Shown piece after piece: positions 22,783 to 28,065 of a stretch of 28,065 nucleotides of DNA (position 1 is the stretch's first letter; every line of letters starts with the position of its first letter). The notes under the pieces were generated by a model, which ran no database searches, had not been told where the DNA came from, and saw only the letters and a list, made by a program, of their open reading frames with translations. Both the position numbers and the translations under genes were made by a program. The stretch lies in IMG/VR virus record IMGVR_UViG_3300042563_000332, positions 1 to 28,065 of that record; one strand, given 5' to 3'. The DNA is from a virus.

Positions 22783-25326
22783 ATGGATTTCATTATGAAC
22801 AGCAAACAATTCACAGAATCAACTACTTCAGGGGCTATAGCTACTGTTGCTACACCTGTAGGCAAAACACAAACACGCGGTAAAGGAATTTATCCTAACG
22901 AAAAAGGCGGCAACTTATTAACTGGCAAAAAGACTAATGAAAAGTTTGCTAACAGTAAATCAGTTAAAGAATCTCAAGAGCAAGATGTTTCAGAAGCTAG
23001 TAACAGGTTAACAATACCTGACTCACCATATACACGTAAAAACTTTGGTAGTGAAAAGCTAGTTGAAATCTTAAAAAGTCGAGGATGGCAAGGACCTTTC
23101 CAAATACAACAACTAGGTAAAAAATGGATTAAATCCTTAGTTGGTTTACAAGGCATTGATACAGATGATTACGCTATGGTTCAAGGTAAAGACCCTGAGT
23201 ACGATGGATGGGTCGTATATGCAGGAAATTATGTGTTTGGTATAGAATATGGATATCATATGGGTGATGCTAATAAAGTCGCAAAATGGACAAAAGACTG
23301 GAACCAAGACTTATCAGAAGCCAAACTTGATGAAGAAGACATTATCATTGTTCCTGGTCAAGGAAATCGTATCAAGCCTGGATTTATTCCAAAAGCAAAA
23401 GACCGTACTGATCACGAAGTTGAAATGGCAAAGAGTGACTTGTTTCAATCTAATAAGAATGCTAAAAAGATATATGAACTGATCAAAGACATTCCCGAAG
23501 AAGTGGGTATTGAAGGTTGGGTTCAAGAAAAGATTATCAAAGCAAATGATTACTTAAACACTGTTCGTGAGTATTTAGAACATAAACAACTAAGTGAAGA
23601 CACCATTGAAGGCAAAAGAGATAACTTTAGTATAGACGATATTAAACAATTAGAAAAAATAAAAGATTTAGAAACTATTAAAGCTAGAGCAAGAGAATTA
23701 ATAAAAGGTTTCCCTGATCGTAGAATGAAACCTGAAAAAATAGATTACTTTTATAATAGAATTGATAGTTTGTTTTCGCCCATGCAAGTTATAAAACTAA
23801 TGTATGATTTATTGTTAGCCGGCGAAGGTATGAAAACAATAGGTTCTAGATATTCTACAAGTGCTAATTCATATCAGCGCCGTTTTGATGAAATGACCGG
23901 CGGAGTTATTGCTGGCGGCGGCGTAGGGGAAGGATTAGCAGATGATTTTGCTAGTATGGCAAAATCAATGGGCATGAACGCAAAAATTAGACAGCCAGGG
24001 GAAAAACAACCTGTAAAACCTGCATTTAAAGCAACACCACCATCTCCAGAAGAAAGAATAAAACTTCAACAACAACTTGAACAGACTAAAAGAGAAATAA
24101 ATAAGTTGCGCCAAGATAAAGATGAAAGTTTTAGCTCTAGAGAAAGATGGAGTGGACTATTAGCACAACATGATTATATCAGTAAGAGATTAAAAATAGA
24201 ATCTGTTGATCAAGATATGGCGGAAGGCTACCGTATACTACCAAACATTGATCGTGAAAAATATCAAGAAAGACAAGGCTTAGAAGGGCCATTCAGAGCA
24301 AGAAACGGTAAAGTATATTACTACGATCCAAAAGCTGGTTTGGCATATGACCCAGACACAGACTTTTATATTGACTATGATACATTAACCATGATGGACA
24401 GAGAAATGTCCGAAGGAGTAATAGGAAAAGTATTAGCAGGTACAGCACTGTTAGCTTCTCTTTGGGGAATAGGACAGCAGCAAGCACAACAAGTGTATAG
24501 CAATAGTCCTCAACTACAAACACTTATCAAGTATCATCAAATGGCTGCACAGCAAAATGATCAAGCTAAAATTAAAGAACTAGAAAGAAGAATAGAAAAT
24601 CATAAAACTCGTTTGTCATTAGGTAAAGGCGAAGTAATGGGCGCAGACGACAAACCAATCGTTCCTAGTTTTGAAAGTTCTATCATGCGAGGTATTCAGA
24701 ACGAACAGAATGATGATTGGGGTTCAATGAGCAAACGCGACTTCAAGCGTAGAGAAATGGAACATGAGTTAGGTCACGAAACACGCAAAACTTATAACAA
24801 ACCTAAAGGTATGTTTTTTTACAATGTACCAGCAGGAAAAGAAACTGATGCTAGTCGTGCAGGATTAAAACAAAGTAAATCAGGTAAGTGGTATGGTTAT
24901 CAAGATAATATGTTGGGTAAAGGAAGATACTGGGAACCTAAAAACGAAAGTGTAACAGAAAATACTGATCAAGAACACGATTCAGCATCACTACAAAAAC
25001 ATTTTGGTGCAGAAGTTGCGTATGATGCGGCAAGTCACGGCCCAAAAATGATGCAACGAAAAGATTTAAAAGGAAATTCATATCAACTTATTCGTTTACC
25101 TAATAAAAACTACAAAGCAACATTAGTTACAGAAAATACTGATAAGTGCCCCGAATGCGGCGGTAAGCTAGTAGCAGAAAGCGAACTAAACGAAGAAGGC
25201 AATAAAGATGCTTGCTATCATAAAGTAAAATCGCGCTACAAAGTTTGGCCAAGTGCGTATGCTTCAGGTGCGTTAGTAAAGTGCCGCAAAGTTGGCGCTA
25301 GTAATTGGGGTAATAAAAGCAAATGA
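22783..25326 (+). CDS. Modular internal-capsid-type protein (847 aa)
   Basis: A mosaic protein. A second ATG at 22795 would give MNSKQFTES, more like a targeting peptide; neither start has a ribosome binding site. In order: a disordered part; a domain around YTRKNFGSEKLVEILKSRGW to DWNQDLSE (about 85-185); a helical module (DHEVEMAKSDLFQSNKNAKK ... EGWVQEKI, about 208-268) I recognise from marine T4-like phages; a helical stretch; a coiled coil (EERIKLQQQLEQTKREINKL); a hydrophobic segment (549-563); a second coiled coil; and a C-terminal part with CPECGG and the RYKVWPSAYASGALVKC motif. Cut-like sites (VKE, VSE, LSE, MAE, MSE, VTE, VAE, LNE) separate several of these. Probably processed and packaged. 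Confidence 0.6.
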   Translation: MDFIMNSKQFTESTTSGAIATVATPVGKTQTRGKGIYPNEKGGNLLTGKKTNEKFANSKSVKESQEQDVSEASNRLTIPDSPYTRKNFGSEKLVEILKSRGWQGPFQIQQLGKKWIKSLVGLQGIDTDDYAMVQGKDPEYDGWVVYAGNYVFGIEYGYHMGDANKVAKWTKDWNQDLSEAKLDEEDIIIVPGQGNRIKPGFIPKAKDRTDHEVEMAKSDLFQSNKNAKKIYELIKDIPEEVGIEGWVQEKIIKANDYLNTVREYLEHKQLSEDTIEGKRDNFSIDDIKQLEKIKDLETIKARARELIKGFPDRRMKPEKIDYFYNRIDSLFSPMQVIKLMYDLLLAGEGMKTIGSRYSTSANSYQRRFDEMTGGVIAGGGVGEGLADDFASMAKSMGMNAKIRQPGEKQPVKPAFKATPPSPEERIKLQQQLEQTKREINKLRQDKDESFSSRERWSGLLAQHDYISKRLKIESVDQDMAEGYRILPNIDREKYQERQGLEGPFRARNGKVYYYDPKAGLAYDPDTDFYIDYDTLTMMDREMSEGVIGKVLAGTALLASLWGIGQQQAQQVYSNSPQLQTLIKYHQMAAQQNDQAKIKELERRIENHKTRLSLGKGEVMGADDKPIVPSFESSIMRGIQNEQNDDWGSMSKRDFKRREMEHELGHETRKTYNKPKGMFFYNVPAGKETDASRAGLKQSKSGKWYGYQDNMLGKGRYWEPKNESVTENTDQEHDSASLQKHFGAEVAYDAASHGPKMMQRKDLKGNSYQLIRLPNKNYKATLVTENTDKCPECGGKLVAESELNEEGNKDACYHKVKSRYKVWPSAYASGALVKCRKVGASNWGNKSK

Positions 25327-25826
25327 GAGCTGGTGAGTTTATAACAGAAGCTTGGAGCGAGAAATATAAACGCTCTATCAACTGTAGTAATCCAAAAGGC
25401 TTTAGCCAAAAAGCACATTGTCAGGGCAGAAAAAAGACTGATGAAGAAGTTGACCAGCTTGATGAAGCATGTTGGGATACATACAAACAAGTGGGTATGA
25501 AAAAGAAAAGTGGCAAAATGGTTCCTAACTGTGTGCCAAAAGAAAGTATAGATGAAACTAGCGAAGAACAACTAGAAGAAGACTTGCGTAAATGGTTTAA
25601 AGAAAAGTGGGTTAGATTTGGTCCTGACGGTAAAATCAGAGGCTCATGTGCTAGGGGCAGTGAAGGTGAAGGTAAGCCAAAATGCTTACCGCAAAAGAAA
25701 GCACAGTCTTTAGGTAAAAAAGGTAGAGCAAGTGCTGCTAGCAGAAAGCGTAGACAAGATCCAAATCCTGAAAGACAAGGTAAGGCAAAGAACGTGCCTA
25801 CTAAGAGTACTAGAGATAAGAAATGA
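25323..25826 (+). CDS. Basic, Cys-paired protein with capsid-targeting-like N-terminus
   Basis: A 167-residue, very basic protein starting MRAGEFITE followed by Ala, nearly the T4 internal-protein targeting peptide with its cut site. Three short units follow, each with a Cys pair around a Lys/Gly-rich segment: INCSNPKGFSQKAHCQG, CWDTYKQVGMKKKSGKMVPN then C, and GSCARGSEGEGKPKCLPQ. LDE before the second unit and LEE before the third could be cut sites. The end (GRASAASRKRRQDPNPERQG) is Arg/Lys-rich and likely binds DNA. The start overlaps the previous stop in ATGA. Best guess: a precursor of small DNA-binding internal peptides. Confidence 0.65.
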   Translation: MRAGEFITEAWSEKYKRSINCSNPKGFSQKAHCQGRKKTDEEVDQLDEACWDTYKQVGMKKKSGKMVPNCVPKESIDETSEEQLEEDLRKWFKEKWVRFGPDGKIRGSCARGSEGEGKPKCLPQKKAQSLGKKGRASAASRKRRQDPNPERQGKAKNVPTKSTRDKK

Positions 25827-26212
25827 GAGCCCGCGAATTCATAACTCTTAAAGAAGATACTACTTCTTTAAATCAAGTTTATCAAAATGATTTCCCCGAT
25901 CGTGACGAAGCTTTTTGGGAATATGTTACTAATAGTGAATTGAATACTCAACATGAAATTCAAACTATGCAACCTTATAAATTAGAAATATTACTAAAAG
26001 GACAGTACAGAATAGAACACGTAGATGAGTTATATGATATCATGGACAGCTATCAACAGAAGTTAGTCAAAACATATGCTAAACAAAATCTTGCAAATCA
26101 AATAATCGTTATTGCTGACGGTAGAATTATTGATGGTAATCACAGAGCGTTAGCAGCAGTAAAAAGTAAACAACCTATTAAGTTTATAAACTTAGACGAT
26201 ATTGAGGAATAA
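25823..26212 (+). CDS. ParB/sulfiredoxin-like domain protein with capsid-targeting-like N-terminus
   Basis: 129 residues beginning MRAREFITLKE, again a targeting-peptide form. Residues 94-129 (IIVIADGRIIDGNHRALAAV, then KFINLDDIEE) match the ParB N-terminal/sulfiredoxin fold with its G-x-H-R motif (DGNHR at 104-108). Members of this fold include CTP-dependent partition proteins, nucleases and kinases, so activity cannot be named. Residues 12-90 look helical and may bind the partner. ATGA overlap with the previous gene; Dps follows after two bases. A packaged effector is possible. Confidence 0.7.
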   Translation: MRAREFITLKEDTTSLNQVYQNDFPDRDEAFWEYVTNSELNTQHEIQTMQPYKLEILLKGQYRIEHVDELYDIMDSYQQKLVKTYAKQNLANQIIVIADGRIIDGNHRALAAVKSKQPIKFINLDDIEE

Positions 26213-26214
26213 AA

Positions 26215-26658
26215 ATGTTATCAGATGATTTAAAAGTATTATTAGCAAGTTGTTATGGCTTTGCTATAAAAGCCCAAAATTTTCATTGGAATGTAGAGGG
26301 ACCAGACTTTCCCCAATATCACAAGTTTTTTGGGAAAATCTATGAAGATGTGTTTGACAATGCCATTGACCAAACAGCAGAATATGTAAGAACTTTGGGC
26401 AGTTACGCTCCCGGAAGCTTTACACGAATGGCAGAACTGTGTATAATAGAAGATCAGCTAAAGATACCCCGTGCCCAATTAATGATAGCTGAAATTTATC
26501 AAGACAATTTAAAACTTATTGATCTTTTGAATACTTGCTTCAAATCCGCAGAGCAAGAGAACAAACAAGGTATTATGAACTTTTTAGCTGAAAGACTAGA
26601 TGCACATGAAAAATGGTCTTGGCAGTTAAACAGCACATTAAAAACAGATAGAGCATAA
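26215..26658 (+). CDS. Dps-like ferritin-fold protein
   Basis: 147 residues with the Dps signature: FAIKAQNFHWNVEGPDFPQY, then HKFFGKIYEDVFDNAIDQTA and EY. His24, His36, Asp52 and Glu56 line up with the intersubunit iron/peroxide site of Dps, the acidic pair one residue later than in E. coli. The C-terminal helix FLAERLDAHEKWSWQLNS is also typical. Dps dodecamers oxidise iron and protect DNA; a phage copy may guard replicating DNA or scavenge iron. It lacks the targeting peptide of its neighbours. Ribosome binding site GAGGAAT. Confidence 0.9.
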   Translation: MLSDDLKVLLASCYGFAIKAQNFHWNVEGPDFPQYHKFFGKIYEDVFDNAIDQTAEYVRTLGSYAPGSFTRMAELCIIEDQLKIPRAQLMIAEIYQDNLKLIDLLNTCFKSAEQENKQGIMNFLAERLDAHEKWSWQLNSTLKTDRA

Positions 26659-26661
26659 ATA
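26654..26661 (+). promoter_or_regulatory. Late promoter box (CATAAATA)
   Basis: NATAAATA match overlapping the Dps stop codon, 23 bases before the ATG at 26685. AAAGGAAC lies between as ribosome binding site. Confidence 0.5.
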
Positions 26662-26684
26662 CTAAATTAATAAAGGAACTTAAT

Positions 26685-27236
26685 ATGAAAATCCAAGAAG
26701 TTTTATTAGAAAACGCAGAACGCCCTTACGTGTGTGTTCATGTTAAAAAAGGTACGTATGAATGTACTGCTAGTTCAAGCTATGGCGCTGCTAAAAAAGC
26801 TGCTGAAAAGTGGGGCTTGAAGTCTACTGCTGGTATTGCTGTTTACTTAGCTGATGTTACGCACACTCCTACTAACGAAGCAAAAAACAGAGAAATTGAC
26901 GATTGGGATGAAGACGAACCGGTTGCTGATGCCGATCAAGACAAAGTAAAGCACTTGGTTATGCAACTACGGTCAGCACTTGACGTTGATGGAAACTATG
27001 CTATTAGTTTTAAAGATGGCTCTAAAGCTAAATTACCGGTAGAAGATATTAACTTGTTTTTGCGCAAGTATGAAACAGTTATGCCGGCAAATAAAGAAAC
27101 TATGCAAAATGTTGGTGGCCAAAACAAAGAAGGTTTTGATAAAATTGTTAAGTTCTTTAAGGGACAAGCAAGACCAAAATCACCTTATGATAATATGGCA
27201 CCTAGCAAAAGTGGCGGCCCCACTTATTATAATTAA
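26685..27236 (+). CDS. YVCVH-module protein with capsid-targeting-like N-terminus
   Basis: A 183-residue protein starting MKIQEVLLE followed by Asn, a targeting-peptide-like start with a possible cut after Glu9. The YVCVH module (12-57) begins two residues later and is 34/46 identical to the module in the 993-residue protein. An acidic linker (NREIDDWDEDEPVADADQDK) leads to a globular part (VKHLVMQLRSALDVDGNYAI, LPVEDINLFLRKYETVMP) and a Gly/Pro-rich tail. Its stop overlaps the next ATG by one base. It looks like a short relative of the large mosaic protein. Function unknown. Confidence 0.68.
   Translation: MKIQEVLLENAERPYVCVHVKKGTYECTASSSYGAAKKAAEKWGLKSTAGIAVYLADVTHTPTNEAKNREIDDWDEDEPVADADQDKVKHLVMQLRSALDVDGNYAISFKDGSKAKLPVEDINLFLRKYETVMPANKETMQNVGGQNKEGFDKIVKFFKGQARPKSPYDNMAPSKSGGPTYYN
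26718..26855 (+). repeat. YVCVH module, copy 2
   Basis: Partner of 1333-1470. Both copies begin ERPYVCVH two residues after a hydrophobic-x-Glu site (LNE and LLE). Conserved parts are ERPYVCVH, KKG, SSY, KKAA and LKSTAGI. Confidence 0.8.
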
Positions 27237-27424
27237 TGAAAGTAGCAGACGTTGTACAACCATATAAAATGTACATTGCCCGGGTGTTTGTAAAGCAACC
27301 GGGTTATACTGGTAATATGGATGTTACTGTAACTGCGCAAAACTTGTTTATGGCTAGGCAATTAATGAAACAACAATATGGCATTACTGATGCTGTTATT
27401 GGTACGATTAAAGAAATGAAGTGA
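27236..27424 (+). CDS. Small unknown protein (62 aa)
   Basis: Overlaps the previous stop by one base (TAATG). The sequence (QPYKMYIARVFVKQPGYTGN, then MDVTVTAQNLFMARQLMKQQ) reads as two strands, a helix and a final strand, like a small single-domain protein. No motif recognised. Likely co-translated with the gene before it. Confidence 0.55.
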   Translation: MKVADVVQPYKMYIARVFVKQPGYTGNMDVTVTAQNLFMARQLMKQQYGITDAVIGTIKEMK

Positions 27425-27474
27425 ACATACCCAGGGACCGTTGGGGTTATGTGCGTGAGCTACTACGCGACTGA
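27421..27474 (+). CDS. Possible 17-residue peptide ORF
   Basis: A GTG overlapping the previous stop (GTGA) opens a 17-codon frame reading MNIPRDRWGYVRELLRD. It is Arg/Leu-rich and uses C/G-rich codons unlike its neighbours. It lies over a predicted RNA stem, so the base bias may reflect structure rather than coding. Low confidence. Confidence 0.25.
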   Translation: MNIPRDRWGYVRELLRD

Positions 27475-27506
27475 AGGATTCGCTACCCCATAAGTCAAAG
27501 TGTAGC
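27442..27506 (+). ncRNA. Candidate structured RNA element in a GC-rich gap
   Basis: In the 100-base gap before the metalloprotease gene, TGGGGT (27442-27447) pairs with ACCCCA (27485-27490). Inside, TGCGTG (27452-27457) can pair with TACGCG (27464-27469, two wobbles), leaving an AGCTAC loop. GCTAC of that loop is complementary to GTAGC (27502-27506), which would make a pseudoknot. No T tract follows. It matches no RNA family I can name. Confidence 0.4.
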
Positions 27507-27524
27507 ACCAAATACTGAGTTATT

Positions 27525-28049
27525 ATGAGAGCAAAAGAGTTTATTATAGAAAATACAGTTCAAGAAAATCCAGCATACGGTTTGCCTACCTTAGATAAAC
27601 ATAGATACAGTGTTCTAGATAAACTTGTAAAAAATGCTAAAAAAGAAAGAAATATAGCTAAAAAAGCAATACAAAGCTTGGATGAAGAAATTGATGATAA
27701 CAAAGCTGCTGAGATAGCTAAAGCAGTAGAATGGATTTGTAAAAAACTTAACATCACAAAAATACCCGCAATTGAACTAAGCATGGATACTGATGAGGCG
27801 CAAGGCAATCATCATACTGGTGGACACGTACCTGGTTCAGGCAAGATTTGGATTTATGCTAAAAACAGAAACTTAGTAGATATTTTAAGAACTACCTTCC
27901 ACGAACTAGTACATGTAAGACAACACGACCTAGATATGATTAAACCCGATTCAAGTTATCCGGGATCACCCATTGAAGCTATGGCAGATATGATGGCTGG
28001 AAAAATGATAAAAATTTACGGCGCTGCTAACCCACATATCTTTGAATAA
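27525..28049 (+). CDS. Zinc metalloprotease with capsid-targeting-like N-terminus
   Basis: A 174-residue protein starting MRAKEFIIE followed by Asn, a clear targeting-peptide form with a possible cut after Glu9. A helical, Lys-rich part (about 25-65) leads to a protease-like domain: GSGKIWIYAKNRNLVDILRT and then FHELVHVRQHDLDM with HExxH at 126-130. The third zinc ligand may be Glu151 in SPIEAMADMMAG, 21 residues on, as in gluzincins. There is no signal peptide. If packaged, it would enter the host with the DNA. Alternatively it acts in prohead maturation. Ribosome binding site is weak (CTGAG). Confidence 0.8.
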   Translation: MRAKEFIIENTVQENPAYGLPTLDKHRYSVLDKLVKNAKKERNIAKKAIQSLDEEIDDNKAAEIAKAVEWICKKLNITKIPAIELSMDTDEAQGNHHTGGHVPGSGKIWIYAKNRNLVDILRTTFHELVHVRQHDLDMIKPDSSYPGSPIEAMADMMAGKMIKIYGAANPHIFE

Positions 28050-28065
28050 TACCAATTAGATTGAT

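Noticed and set aside
27430-27490. Glutamine riboswitch (glnA / downstream-peptide type)
   Set aside because: Only the ACTGAAGGA stretch resembles the 3' side of that motif. The matching 5' strand and the GGAAGUAG part are not found.
27425-27524. tRNA gene
   Set aside because: No seven-base acceptor stem, no TTCGA T-loop and no anticodon arm could be fitted.

Overview
The window looks like part of an AT-rich genome of a marine, T4-like tailed phage (a contractile-tail myovirus of the cyanophage/pelagiphage kind). Support: a T4-type small terminase candidate, a gp44-type clamp-loader ATPase, PhoH, a gp31-like co-chaperonin, collagen-like and Ig-like fibre proteins, and T4-type late promoter boxes (NATAAATA, mostly GATAAATA) just ahead of many genes. 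No photosynthesis gene, integrase, tRNA or insertion sequence is visible, so the host (cyanobacterium, SAR11 or another marine proteobacterium) cannot be fixed from this window. All genes but phoH are on the + strand, tightly packed and often overlapping by 1-4 bases. No gap exceeds about 170 bases.

Layout. 1-4.2 kb: tail of an upstream gene, small terminase, and two proteins with features of internal capsid proteins, one of them a 993-residue mosaic. 4.2-10.9 kb: a terminator, then an adsorption/lysis block: collagen-like fibre, GH19 endolysin, large Ig-repeat structural protein, a second fibre-type protein and a small conserved protein. 10.9-14.0 kb: a set starting at a sigma70-like promoter: a DnaE-palm-like fragment, a conserved small protein, two different GroES-fold co-chaperonins in tandem, a small unknown, clamp loader gp44 and another small unknown, closed by a two-way terminator. 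14.0-14.8 kb: phoH on the - strand. 15.0-16.1 kb: two conserved unknowns behind tandem late promoters. 16.1-19.9 kb: DnaJ and a ClpA-type unfoldase behind a perfect TTGACA-17-TATAAT promoter, plus an unknown. 19.9-22.7 kb: two small structural-type genes, a nucleotidyltransferase fused to an internal-protein-like tail, and a GT-A glycosyltransferase. 22.8-28.0 kb: a mosaic cassette of proteins most of which start with a short peptide like the T4 capsid targeting sequence, carrying Cys-pair basic modules, a ParB/Srx-like domain, a repeated YVCVH module and a zinc metalloprotease, with a Dps-like protein among them.

How it may work together. The most interesting reading is a capsid-internal protein system. 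Several proteins start with M-[RK]-x(3,4)-[FVY]-[IL]-x-E, matching the T4 internal-protein targeting peptide that the gp21 prohead protease removes after hydrophobic-x-Glu. The same tripeptide recurs inside the larger proteins and in several places sits at domain boundaries, as expected of polyproteins cut into modules in the prohead. Some modules look enzymatic and could be injected with the DNA. The proposal is inference; the motifs and boundaries are visible.

Regulation is also notable. Two late promoter boxes (19914 and 21773) lie in the 5' arm of hairpins that would hide the next ribosome binding site in readthrough RNA, the logic known for T4 genes e, soc and 49. Four genes (64, 10975, 14996, 16162) have a -10 box only 5-6 bases from the start codon and no Shine-Dalgarno, predicting leaderless mRNAs.
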